NCBI RefSeq assembly: GCF_039542905.1
Contig: NZ_BAABIS010000001.1
Location: 1,302,001-1,366,000 of the forward strand
Length of the DNA: 64,000 nucleotides
Direction of reading: 5' to 3'
Origin: Kitasatospora terrestris
GTDB taxonomy: Bacteria; Actinomycetota; Actinomycetes; Streptomycetales; Streptomycetaceae
Position 1 is the first letter of the stretch. Each line of letters opens with the position of its first letter. The notes beneath the pieces are model-generated. The model was not told the origin of the DNA, did not search any database, and was given only the letters and a program-made list of their open reading frames with translations. Shown in pieces: positions 7,939 through 16,426 of the stretch. A program made the translations under genes and the position numbers.

Positions 7939-9671
7939 TGACGGAGAACGACCGGCAGTGGCTGGCCAGCGGCATCATCCTCGGCGGCGCCATCACCCTG
8001 GCCGCCGCCACCTGGGCCGGCGCGGCCCTCGGCACCCTGACCACCGGGCACAGCGCGCCCCCGCTCAGCCCCGTCACCATCGTCAACATGGTCCGCGACT
8101 GGCACGCGGTCTGGCCCCACTCCCCCACCGCCAGCGCCATCGGCGCGGCACTCGCCGACGCGGCCGCCGCCGTCGGCATCACGCTGGGGATCCGTGCCGC
8201 GCTCCGCTGGTTCCACACCGCCTCCCACCTCGCCACCCTCCACCAGGTCCGCGACCTCACCCCCCGGCCCGCCGCCCGCACAGCCACCCGGCTGCGCACC
8301 TCCCTGCGCGGCGTCCCGCCGAAAACCGTCCCGCCCGCCGACCGCGGCGTGCTGCTCGGCGACCATCTGCCGACCGGCGTCGAACTCCGCGGCTCCGACG
8401 AGGACACCTACCTGGCACTAATGGCGCCCCGCGCCGGCAAGTCCACCGCCCTCGCCATCCCGATTGCCCAGGAGGCGCCGGCTGCACTGCTCCTCACCAG
8501 CAACAAGCCCGACGTCTACGCCGCCACCGCCGCCACCAGGCGCCGCGTCGGACAGACCTGGGCTCTCGACACCCAGGGCGTGGCGCAGATCGAGCGCACC
8601 TGGTGGTGGGACATGGTCGCCGAAGCCGAGACCCTGGACCGCGCCGAACGCCTCGCCAGCCACTTCATCAACCAGGTACGCAGCGACGCCGCCGACCCGT
8701 TCTGGGCCCAGGGCGCCTCCGACGTCCTGGTCGGCTACTTCCGCGCGGCCTGGTGGAGCGGCGCCACCGTCCGCGACGTCCTCGGGTGGCTCGCCGACCC
8801 GAACGAGAAGGCGCCGCTGCGCGTCCTCTACGAGCACGAGCCGGTCCTCGCCGAGCAGGTCGAGTCGAGCGTGAACATCGCCGAGGAGACCCAGAGCGGC
8901 ATCTACCAGAACGCCCGCACCGCCGTCTCCGCCCTGCGCGACGAGAAGGTCCTCGCCTGGGTCATGCCCGACCCCCACCGCGACCAGTTCAAGCCCGAGG
9001 TCTTCGCCCTCAGCAAGGACACCCTCTACCTGCTCAGCAAGAAGGGCGGCGCAGCCTCCGCCGTCGTCGCGGCGATCGCCGACGCCGTCTTCACCGCCGC
9101 GGCCGAAACCGGTGAACGCCACGGCGGCCGGCTCCCCGAACCAATGCGCGCGATCCTCGACGAAGCCGCCAACATCTGCAAGATCGCCGACCTGCCCGAT
9201 CTCTACAGTCACCTCGGATCCCGCGGCATCACCCCTTACACGATCCTCCAGTCCTACCGCCAGGGCGTGCAGGCCTGGGGTGAGGTCGGCATGGATGCCC
9301 TGTGGGGCGCCGCTACCAAGAAGATCGTCGGCGTGGGCCTCGACGACCCGCGCTTCGTCTCCGACATCGCCACCCTCATCGGCAACCACGACATCACCCG
9401 CGGCTCTCACTCCAAGAGCCGCGACGGCGGCTCCTACTCCGTCAGCGAGCACCGCGAACAGATCCTCGAACCCGCCCAGATCCGCGCCATGCGACGCGGT
9501 ACCGGCCTCCTCCTCGCCACCGGCATGCCCGTCGCCCAGATCGCGCTGCGCCCCTGGTACGAGGAGCCGGCCATGGCCCACATCGGCCCAGAGATGGCTG
9601 CCGAGGAAGCCGCCATCACCAAGCGCGCCATCACCGCCCATCAGCAACGGAAGGCAGCTCGCCGTGCCTGA
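7935..9671 (+). CDS. type IV coupling protein, VirD4/TraD-like
   Basis: 578 residues. Two N-terminal transmembrane helices (about 12-35 and 58-85) are followed by a P-loop, APRAGKSTAL, at about 160, and a Walker B MRAILDEAANI at about 405. The ILQSYRQG and TKKIVGVGLDD segments match the TraM-recognition domain region of VirD4-type coupling proteins. The protein would deliver a DNA-protein substrate to the channel. It starts in an ATGA overlap with the VirB4-like gene and ends with an 8-base overlap into the DUF4913 gene. No relaxase gene is nearby to supply a substrate. Confidence 0.88.
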   Translation: MMTENDRQWLASGIILGGAITLAAATWAGAALGTLTTGHSAPPLSPVTIVNMVRDWHAVWPHSPTASAIGAALADAAAAVGITLGIRAALRWFHTASHLATLHQVRDLTPRPAARTATRLRTSLRGVPPKTVPPADRGVLLGDHLPTGVELRGSDEDTYLALMAPRAGKSTALAIPIAQEAPAALLLTSNKPDVYAATAATRRRVGQTWALDTQGVAQIERTWWWDMVAEAETLDRAERLASHFINQVRSDAADPFWAQGASDVLVGYFRAAWWSGATVRDVLGWLADPNEKAPLRVLYEHEPVLAEQVESSVNIAEETQSGIYQNARTAVSALRDEKVLAWVMPDPHRDQFKPEVFALSKDTLYLLSKKGGAASAVVAAIADAVFTAAAETGERHGGRLPEPMRAILDEAANICKIADLPDLYSHLGSRGITPYTILQSYRQGVQAWGEVGMDALWGAATKKIVGVGLDDPRFVSDIATLIGNHDITRGSHSKSRDGGSYSVSEHREQILEPAQIRAMRRGTGLLLATGMPVAQIALRPWYEEPAMAHIGPEMAAEEAAITKRAITAHQQRKAARRA

Positions 9672-10239
9672 CGGCACCGACCGCCCCGCGCCCGACGGCC
9701 CCTTCGCCGTCCCGGCCGCCGTCGAGGAGGACATCGAGGACCTCAAGGCCCAGGTCCGGGCACTCACAACCCAACTGACAGCCCTGCAGGAATCCCTCGG
9801 CAACGCGGCGGACGACCTGCCGCAGCAGCGCGAGCCGGCGGCGGACGACCGGGCCTGGCGCTACCCGCCGTTCGTCCTCCTCCTCGAAAGCCCCGACCGC
9901 GACGCCGAACTCCGCGTGCTCGCCGAATGGGTCGAAGGCGTCCTCGTACCCGGCTACCTGGGCGAACCCTCCGCCGACGCCCGCTGGTGCCACCGCTGGC
10001 TCGAGCACGAGGACGCCGTGGCCCACCTCCACGCCCTCTGGCTCGCCTGGCAGGAACTCACCGACCCCGCATCCTGCGGCTACACCGGCCCCAGCACCTG
10101 GCACCGCGACCACTACCGCCCCTGCATGAACGAACTCCGCGGCCCCCGGGGCCCGTTCGCCGGCTGCACCAAAGGCGAACACCACATCGCCCACCGGCTC
10201 CCCGGCCGCGTCCCCAGCGACTGGCACCTCGAGCCCTGA
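9664..10239 (+). CDS. DUF4913 family protein
   Basis: 191 residues starting at GTG 9664, inside the end of the coupling-protein gene, with a GGAAGG ribosome binding site. Residues 15-40 form a short predicted coiled coil (VEEDIEDLKAQVRALTTQ). The C-terminal part has the aromatic-rich pattern WCHRWLEHEDAVAHLHALW, then STWHRDHYRPCMNEL and GPFAGC, typical of DUF4913 proteins at the end of actinobacterial conjugation operons. The function is unknown. Confidence 0.85.
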   Translation: MPDGTDRPAPDGPFAVPAAVEEDIEDLKAQVRALTTQLTALQESLGNAADDLPQQREPAADDRAWRYPPFVLLLESPDRDAELRVLAEWVEGVLVPGYLGEPSADARWCHRWLEHEDAVAHLHALWLAWQELTDPASCGYTGPSTWHRDHYRPCMNELRGPRGPFAGCTKGEHHIAHRLPGRVPSDWHLEP

Positions 10240-10268
10240 CGGCCCCACCCAGCGGCAGGGCCCGTCAG
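10236..10268. terminator. bidirectional hairpin between convergent genes
   Basis: The arms CTGACGGCCCC and GGGCCCGTCAG are near-complementary around an 11-base loop. The hairpin lies in the 44-base gap between the end of the DUF4913 gene and the end of the reverse gene at 10284, as expected for a shared terminator. Confidence 0.6.
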
Positions 10269-10283
10269 CCACCACACCCCAAC

Positions 10284-11297
10284 TCAACGACCGGGCAGCC
10301 TTCGACACATCTGCTCGACGAACTCGGGAAACCTTCCGCTCTCGCGGCCGGCAGCGCATGCCGAAGCCAACTCCTTCGGCAACCGCGGCCCCACCGGATC
10401 CGGCGTGGGTGCCGGACCTGCCGTCTGCGTGCCACCGCTCGGACGTTGACTGTGAGGACGACCGGTCGCCGCCGAACCCCCCGATCCGTAAGGCTTCCGG
10501 GCCGGTGCCACCGGCTCGTTCGCCCCGCCGGCGTCCGCGGTCGGCTCATCACTCGGCACCGGCACCGGCGCTGGCGCTGGCGCTGGCGCTGGCGTCTGGT
10601 CCTCAACCCGGCCTGTTCCGCCAGGGCTCGCCCTGGGCACAGGCTCCGGAGCTTTATCCAGCACCTCCATCAGCACAGGAGCGACCGGTCCTGCCCCAGC
10701 AGTCACCCCCGCGGTCGGGCGACTCCGAAGGTCGACCTCCCGGTTGGCCCCGCCACCGAAGGCGAACCCCACGAGCATCCCGGCGCAGGCAAGCGCGAGT
10801 GCACCGGTACCTCTTCGAACACCCTGAACTGTCTCCTTCCGAACCGGTCCCCGGCGACCGCGCCTACCTCCCTCCGGTCTCACCGAATCAAGTCCCACCG
10901 CCGCGCCCGCCGCCAGAACCTTCCGTCGGCAGTAGTCAGCGTTTCGCGCCGCCGCCGTGTCTGCTCCGAACCCTCGGGCTGCCCAGGCCGTCGCGCTCGC
11001 CGAGTAGATCTCAGCCGCCGAGGCGAAGTCGCCGCGGCACACGCTCACATGTGCCCTCAGCTCCTGCGCACGCAGGGCATCCGGATGCAGCGCCCCGCGC
11101 TCAGCAGCGACGCGCTGCTGAAGTCCGTCAGCCAGCACTACGGCACCCTCGTAGTCTCGAGCCCGAACCGCTGACCGCACCCTCTCGGCGTCCCGCCGGT
11201 AAGCCTCCGGCAGCTCCCCCGCAGAGGCCGCCGGCACTCCGATCCGCCCGTTTCTCGGCGCAGCCGCAGCACCCTGCTCACGCACACCGGACGTCAT
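10284..11297 (-). CDS. membrane-anchored TPR-like protein, unknown function
   Basis: 337 residues. ATG 11297 has a strong GGAGGGGAG site; the frame extends 28 codons further but is unsupported there. Residues about 20-125 are helical and TPR-like, including ERGALHPDALRAQELRAHVS, a wording also seen in Streptomyces tetratricopeptide proteins. A single transmembrane helix lies at about 165-185. A Pro/Ala/Gly-rich outer region follows, with a five-fold AP dipeptide run near residue 240, and then a short Cys-containing C-terminal segment. It converges on the conjugation operon and may be part of the same island. No function is assigned. Confidence 0.7.
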   Translation of the reverse strand: MTSGVREQGAAAAPRNGRIGVPAASAGELPEAYRRDAERVRSAVRARDYEGAVVLADGLQQRVAAERGALHPDALRAQELRAHVSVCRGDFASAAEIYSASATAWAARGFGADTAAARNADYCRRKVLAAGAAVGLDSVRPEGGRRGRRGPVRKETVQGVRRGTGALALACAGMLVGFAFGGGANREVDLRSRPTAGVTAGAGPVAPVLMEVLDKAPEPVPRASPGGTGRVEDQTPAPAPAPAPVPVPSDEPTADAGGANEPVAPARKPYGSGGSAATGRPHSQRPSGGTQTAGPAPTPDPVGPRLPKELASACAAGRESGRFPEFVEQMCRRLPGR

Positions 11298-11603
11298 TCG
11301 CACTCCCCTCCGCCGATCCACCACCTTGCCCAGCCGGATGGTTCGTTCACTGCAACGACACCAACGCTGCCAGGTAGCCATCCGATCGAGTGATCGCGGG
11401 CCCTACACCGGCTGCCTCGCCGGTGAGTTGCGTCGCGAGACGCTCATTGGGTGGGCCAGGGCGCGCGGCGCCAACGTCCTGCTTCCTCCGATCGAGCTGC
11501 ACTTCCGCTGCATGCGCAGCAGTGGCCTGGCCCTCACGGAAGGACGTCGGCGACGCTGGGCAGCCCCTACCGAGCCGAACTGCCCATACACACCGTCGGG
11601 CGT

Positions 11604-12218
11604 TCAGTCCGAGGGCCGCTTGATCCACGGGTGGCGGTCGAACTGGCGGCCGATGTCGAACGGCCCTGCGGCCCCGAACAGCCGGACCAACCGCGGAGGG
11701 CGCAGGCCTCCGATGCGCGGTCGCGGAACCTGCGCGCGGATGCGTGCGTCGAGCTGAGCGCGCCGACAGTGCGGGCTCTCGTCGACTGCAGTAACCACCG
11801 CCGACGACTCCCACAGCGATGTCGGCACCGCCGTTTCGAGCGTTCGCTCGAACCACGTGGTCTTGCCGTCGGCCGTTGCGGCCACCCCCGTCCTGTCGGC
11901 GAGCGCCTCCACCAAGAAGAGGCCACGCCCGTCCTCGGCGTCGTCCGAGGCCGCCCTGGGCCGCGGCACCTGCGGATTGCGGTCCGCGACCCCTACGACG
12001 ACGGTGTTCGCGGGCGTCACCGTCACGCTCAACCCCACCACTGTGGTGCGCCCGTAGCGGACGGCATTGGTCACCAGCTCGGACGTGAGCAGCTCCAGAA
12101 CCTCGGCGTCGGAGTCACACAGCGGCCCACACCACAGCGCGAGCTGCCTGACCGTCCGCTTGCGCGCGAGGGAGACGGCCGACTCGGAAGACATCAGACG
12201 GATTCGGAACGTAGGCAC
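11604..12218 (-). CDS. ATP-binding protein, anti-sigma-type histidine kinase-like ATPase
   Basis: 204 residues from GTG 12218, which has a GGAGG site 8 bases upstream; ATG 12194 is an alternative. Residues about 8-135 form an HATPase_c domain of the RsbW/SpoIIAB-like class: the N-box ELVTNAVRYG, a VADRNP G1-like motif and EDGRGLFLVEAL. Many Streptomyces paralogues have this architecture and are thought to bind anti-sigma antagonists. After the domain the frame continues some 70 residues, Arg/Pro-rich and unlike a known domain; this could be an extension or read-through into former non-coding DNA. Confidence 0.8.
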   Translation of the reverse strand: MPTFRIRLMSSESAVSLARKRTVRQLALWCGPLCDSDAEVLELLTSELVTNAVRYGRTTVVGLSVTVTPANTVVVGVADRNPQVPRPRAASDDAEDGRGLFLVEALADRTGVAATADGKTTWFERTLETAVPTSLWESSAVVTAVDESPHCRRAQLDARIRAQVPRPRIGGLRPPRLVRLFGAAGPFDIGRQFDRHPWIKRPSD

Positions 12219-12462
12219 GATGGATACCTCCAGATTGTGCACAGGAGCGAGGCCGCCGGAGGCAGGTCTCAGGCGACGTGACACATCAGAACGATGCGCA
12301 ATGTCACCGGTCGACTGCACTCCGTTACTCGCAAGCATGCGACCTGACGGCGACTCAGCGCAAGGCATGTCACCCAAATATGAAAACTTTCATCTCTGAG
12401 GGCTATGTGACCCACCTTGCACGCCTCGCGGTGCTGGCGGCCCGCGCGGTCGCCCGTGCACA

Positions 12463-12477
12463 CTGTCCTCGGGACAG
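12463..12477. promoter_or_regulatory. inverted repeat upstream of the XRE gene
   Basis: CTGTCC-TCG-GGACAG is a perfect 6-base inverted repeat with a 3-base spacer, ending four bases before the AGGAGGGG ribosome binding site of the gene at 12496. The position suits an autoregulatory operator or a small leader hairpin. Promoter boxes were not identified with confidence. Confidence 0.4.
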
Positions 12478-12495
12478 GTCAGGAGGGGTTGATCA

Positions 12496-13341
12496 ATGGC
12501 AGTCGCAGTTCCCGAGGTGCGGATGCGGCGAATCGCCGCCGAGCTCAAGAAGCTTCGCGAGTCCAGAAAGCTCTCGGCGGAGGACGTCGTCGCCTCGGTC
12601 CCCGGCCTCAACCTGGTCAAGCTGTCGCGGTACGAGAACGCCCGCGTACAGCTGAAACCTGAAGTGGTGAAGCTGCTGCTGGACTACTACCAGTGCGATC
12701 CGGACCTCGCAACGGTCCTGATCGACACCCTTCGGGACAAGCGCCGACCAGGCTGGGTGGCGAGCTATGAGCGACTCAACCCGCTCTACACCGACCTCAT
12801 TCGCCTGGAGGAGACCGCGATCGGGCACAAGACTTACCAGTCGGCCTACATCCCCGGACTGCTCCAGACGCGCCAGTACGCGCACGCGATCATCTCAAGT
12901 GGCGTGGTCAAGCCGGCGATCGTGGAGGAGCAGGTCGAGGTCCGGATCAATCGGCAGGCCGTGCTGACTCGTTCCGAGGCACCGCTCAGCCTCTGGGCAG
13001 TCATCCACGAGTCCGCACTGACCGTCGGCGCAGCGGCCGAAGTGATGCGCGATCAACTCGACAAGCTCCTGCAGTTCAGCGCGCTGCCGAACGTCAACGT
13101 TCAGATCATGCCTGCCGCAGCACCGCCTCACGCCGGCATGACCGGGGCGTTCGCCCTGCTCGAGTTCCGTCACCGCGACCTCGACCTCGTCCTGCTCAGC
13201 GGCATGCTCAGCAGTCACTGGGTAGAAGACCCGGATCACGTCGACGTCTACCGCGCCGCCTTCAACGAGATCATGGCGACCGCCCTCGACCCCACAAAGT
13301 CGCTGGAACTCATCAACGAGAAAAAGGAGCAGCTCAAGTGA
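12496..13341 (+). CDS. XRE-type regulator with DUF5753 domain
   Basis: 281 residues. An N-terminal helix-turn-helix of XRE type (about 10-65; ELKKLRESRKLSAEDVVAS, then LSRYENAR) is followed by a DUF5753 domain (about 90-270) with the hallmark QSAYIPGLLQTRQYA. This is the very abundant Streptomyces family often annotated as Scr1-type antitoxin-like regulators. Its partner DUF397 gene starts in a GTGA overlap at 13338. A strong AGGAGGGG site precedes ATG 12496. The pair probably forms an autoregulated unit. Confidence 0.93.
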   Translation: MAVAVPEVRMRRIAAELKKLRESRKLSAEDVVASVPGLNLVKLSRYENARVQLKPEVVKLLLDYYQCDPDLATVLIDTLRDKRRPGWVASYERLNPLYTDLIRLEETAIGHKTYQSAYIPGLLQTRQYAHAIISSGVVKPAIVEEQVEVRINRQAVLTRSEAPLSLWAVIHESALTVGAAAEVMRDQLDKLLQFSALPNVNVQIMPAAAPPHAGMTGAFALLEFRHRDLDLVLLSGMLSSHWVEDPDHVDVYRAAFNEIMATALDPTKSLELINEKKEQLK

Positions 13342-13565
13342 CGCAGGCCCACCCCGTCGCCTCCGCCCTACCCGTGGTCTGGCGGAAGGCCACCGACAGC
13401 AATCCGAACGACGACTGCGTGGAGTGCGGAACCCTCGAGGACGGCGTAGTCGTCACCCGCGACAGCAAGAACCCGCACGGCCCGGCCCTTGCCTTCCCTG
13501 CCGCCAAGTTCTACGCCTTTACCGCTGCCGTGGCAGCCGGCACGCTCGTCCCGGTCACCGAGTGA
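13338..13565 (+). CDS. DUF397 protein, partner of the XRE/DUF5753 regulator
   Basis: 75 residues, translated from a GTG overlapping the stop of the upstream regulator. The DUF397 signature is visible: WRKATDSNPNDDCVE near the N-terminus, then VVVTRDSKNPHGPALAF and a short C-terminal FTAAV segment. These small proteins are usually the second gene of XRE/DUF5753 operons and are proposed to modulate the regulator. Confidence 0.9.
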   Translation: MTQAHPVASALPVVWRKATDSNPNDDCVECGTLEDGVVVTRDSKNPHGPALAFPAAKFYAFTAAVAAGTLVPVTE

Positions 13566-13573
13566 CGCCCGTC

Positions 13574-13606
13574 CCGGCCCGGCGGTGCCTCGCCACACCG
13601 GGCCGG
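13574..13606. terminator. bidirectional hairpin between two DUF397 genes
   Basis: Perfect 9-base arms CCGGCCCGG and CCGGGCCGG flank a 15-base loop, placed between the convergent ends of the DUF397 genes at 13565 and 13635. Confidence 0.7.
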
Positions 13607-13634
13607 CGGCGTTGACGCGATCGAAGGTCTCGCC

Positions 13635-13886
13635 TCAAGTGAGATCGTCGAACTCGCCCCTGCGAACACCGCTCTGGAAGGCCCGCCACTCGTCCTGGTC
13701 GAAAATGAGAACGGGCGACTCCCCGTCCGCGCCGTTGCGGAGGGCAATGAAGCCGTCCACGAATGCGACGCGGGGGCCGTCCTGAGCGCTCGGCGCCGCA
13801 AACCACTGCGCACCGTCAAGGTTCAATCCCTTGGCCTTCGGAGCCGGCGTTGACCCACTCACCGCGAAAACCTCCGTCTGCGTCAC
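13635..13886 (-). CDS. second DUF397 protein
   Basis: 83 residues on the reverse strand, ending 70 bases from the first DUF397 gene. The family pattern is present: GAQWFAAPSAQDGPRVAFVD and SPVLIFDQDEWRAFQSGVRRGEFD. The start is a GTG at 13886 without a striking ribosome binding site; a later GTG is possible. It has no adjacent XRE/DUF5753 gene of its own, so it is an orphan or shares the regulator at 12496. Confidence 0.8.
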   Translation of the reverse strand: MTQTEVFAVSGSTPAPKAKGLNLDGAQWFAAPSAQDGPRVAFVDGFIALRNGADGESPVLIFDQDEWRAFQSGVRRGEFDDLT

Positions 13887-14065
13887 CGACCGTCTCGACA
13901 GCCATCTCTTCGAGTGGTGACCCGACTCTCACTCGCTCGATCGGGTGACAGTACACCGGATACGGACCTCGTTTTCCACAAGACTGTCTCTCATCGGACC
14001 ACCAGGAGACGACATGTGCTCCTGTTGTGAACTCCCTGGACCGCCACCTGCAAGGACGTGAGACC

Positions 14066-14476
14066 GTGAGCAGCTCCGCCCCTCTGCCGGCCGACGCGAA
14101 TCGCGTCGACCAGGCTGCAGCCACCCTCCTGGAGGAAGCGATGGCCGCCACCGACCGCCTCGCTGCCCAGGCCTTCCTCGACGACCGGTACGACGTCGGT
14201 CCGGCCCTCGGCGCTGCGGGATACATCAGCGAAGCACGCGGTCTGCTCGCACCAGCACAGGCCATCCCGAACGCTGGTCCGACCGCGCCGGATAACGACG
14301 CAACCATCCTGGAGTTGGCGGAACGGCTCGACTGCGGCGCTGACTCCCTGGTCGCAAGCGAACCCGTCAGGGAAGATCCTGGAAACACCCTCACTCGCCG
14401 TTCGGCAGCGGCTTGCATGCGAAATGCCTCAGCCGCACTGCGCGCGGCACTTCCACCGGTGGCGAACGGCTCATGA
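14066..14476 (+). CDS. hypothetical protein
   Basis: 136 residues from GTG 14066, with an AAGGACG element upstream; an in-frame ATG at 14027 would add 13 residues. The sequence is Ala-rich and predicted helical, without signal peptide, membrane segment or recognised motif. Its stop overlaps the next start as ATGA, so the two genes probably work together. No family recognised. Confidence 0.65.
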   Translation: MSSSAPLPADANRVDQAAATLLEEAMAATDRLAAQAFLDDRYDVGPALGAAGYISEARGLLAPAQAIPNAGPTAPDNDATILELAERLDCGADSLVASEPVREDPGNTLTRRSAAACMRNASAALRAALPPVANGS

Positions 14477-16137
14477 GCTCCGAGGCAACGTGGGGCGACT
14501 TCGCCGAGTTCGCAGCGCGCCAGCTCAGCGACAGCTACGCCGCTCTCGTCGAATCCAGCACCCGAGCCACCCTCGGCGAGCACTCTTCCCGAAGCGCCGC
14601 GCTGGCCGAAGTCTGCCGACTGCTTCATGGCTTCGTAGGCGAGTTCGGGCCCATCTCCGTCAGCGCCGTCACCCCAGCAGAGATCAGCGACCTCCAGCTG
14701 AACCTTCAGTATCTCGGATCGGTCCTCGATCGAGAAGCCGCCTCAGCACCACACGAGCCGAACCCCCTGGCCGGCTGGATCCGCGACGCTGGAGAGATGC
14801 TCAAGCTCAGCCAGGACCTGCTGGCCACGCACCATTTCCCCGGTCGGAGCCCACGAAGTCCGTACGCCGCTTATCTCGACAGCCCGGCGGGAGCAAGTCA
14901 CCTTCTCGGCGCCACGGTCCGCCTCGCCGGCCTCGCCGGCGCCACCGCCGTACAACTGGGCCACACATGCCCTCCGACGCCCCGCAACACCCGTCGATGG
15001 GTATCGCTCAGCCAGCGCCTGACCCTCTCAGCCATCCAGGTGGAACGGGTCGCCACCAACGTGCTGCACCGCATCGACGGGCTCGACGATCCGCTCGTTG
15101 TCCCTCGGGCAGCCGGTGCGCTGCCGGCTGCGGCCCTCCTGCGCCCTGCTGCTGTCATGCCCGGAGAGTCGCAGGACACGGCGCTCCGCTCGGTGGTGAG
15201 CGGCTCCGAATGGCTGGCAGCCCACGCAGTACGCCTTGCTGCCGAGCGTCTGCCGAACGTTACTCCTGCCGAACTCATCACCGCCTCCAATCGAACCGCG
15301 CTGAGTCATCTGATCGCAGCAAGGCTGCTCGAACACACCCGGGACCTGCTCACTCCCGATACGGCCTCGACCAAGTCCCTCAACGAGGCCTGCCAGCGTC
15401 TGAGGACCGCAGCCCACGTTTGGCAGGCAGCGTCGCAATCGTGGGGATCCAGCTTTCACTCAACCCCGGCCGGCCAGCCGACCGCCATGGCCCGGGAAGC
15501 AGAGTTCGTCACGGTCAGACTTGGGCGAACGCTGTTCTCCTACGGCTGGACACCTCGCGACACCACCCGTCATCCCAGGCCTGCGGCAGACATCATCACC
15601 GGCCCCGAAGCACATCGTCCGCTGCTCAACGCAGTCCGCGCGGTTCCTGCGGCCGGAGAAGTCCTTGCCGAGCACCTTCCGATGATGGCCTTGATCATGG
15701 CCCAACGAGGCGTACTGCTCAGTTCGGACCCCACATTCAATCCTCGCGGAAGCGACCTGCCCGCACAGATGCAGAAGGGCTGGACACGCTGGTACCAGGC
15801 GACACCGGATCAGCTCGCGCCCGTGGCCGCAGCCTATCTGGCCGCCCGGTCAGCATCTGCAGCCGCCGAGACCGCAGCGGCCCGGGTAGCCCGGGACCTC
15901 GGTCATCCCATCCTTCGTTCCTACCTCGACGCCGACCGGCGGCAGACTCTCGGATTCAGCGGTGACCCGGAGAGCGACGCTCAACGGGTGCGCGCCTCAG
16001 CGGCCCGTGCCCGCAGCGTCCTCACTCCGTCCCCGAAGCCCGACGGACCGCGCGAATTCAAGGAGCGCACCCGCGCCCTGCGCCGCGAGATCGCGGAAGT
16101 GTACGGAACGGATCGCGCAAAGAGCCGCCACCGATAG
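14473..16137 (+). CDS. large hypothetical protein coupled to the preceding gene
   Basis: 554 residues, starting in an ATGA overlap. It is largely alpha-helical, Ala/Leu/Arg-rich, without transmembrane helices or a recognisable catalytic motif; I looked for relaxase HUH and P-loop motifs and saw neither. The last 60 residues are basic (for example FKERTRALRREIAEVYG). It may be an accessory protein of the conjugation-type island, since it lies at its right end. Confidence 0.65.
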   Translation: MSSEATWGDFAEFAARQLSDSYAALVESSTRATLGEHSSRSAALAEVCRLLHGFVGEFGPISVSAVTPAEISDLQLNLQYLGSVLDREAASAPHEPNPLAGWIRDAGEMLKLSQDLLATHHFPGRSPRSPYAAYLDSPAGASHLLGATVRLAGLAGATAVQLGHTCPPTPRNTRRWVSLSQRLTLSAIQVERVATNVLHRIDGLDDPLVVPRAAGALPAAALLRPAAVMPGESQDTALRSVVSGSEWLAAHAVRLAAERLPNVTPAELITASNRTALSHLIAARLLEHTRDLLTPDTASTKSLNEACQRLRTAAHVWQAASQSWGSSFHSTPAGQPTAMAREAEFVTVRLGRTLFSYGWTPRDTTRHPRPAADIITGPEAHRPLLNAVRAVPAAGEVLAEHLPMMALIMAQRGVLLSSDPTFNPRGSDLPAQMQKGWTRWYQATPDQLAPVAAAYLAARSASAAAETAAARVARDLGHPILRSYLDADRRQTLGFSGDPESDAQRVRASAARARSVLTPSPKPDGPREFKERTRALRREIAEVYGTDRAKSRHR

Positions 16138-16426
16138 CGCCGTACTTGTCGGCAACGGGTGAAATGAGGTTCTGGATCGCTTCCGGGCTCTGTCCCTGAT
16201 TGAGGGGTCTTGACTGGTTGATCACGGCACGTGACCACCCCGGAAGGCCACTCACCGGTCCGGCACGATTTGAAAGAGAGGGCCCAGTCGTGCGGCAGAC
16301 TGTGCTCTCCGCGCACCCGGCCGGTCCCGCAGCGCACAGCGGCGGCCCACAGGTCGAATGTCCTGACAAGCCGGCTGAGCTGCTGATTAGGCTTGCTCCG
16401 CAGGGTGACGACGGAAGGACGATCAG
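16138..16426. other. gene-free interval at the right end of the conjugation-type island
   Basis: 289 bases with short unconvincing frames only. The end holds the GGAAGG ribosome binding site of the following AraC gene. No att site or tRNA was seen. Confidence 0.5.
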
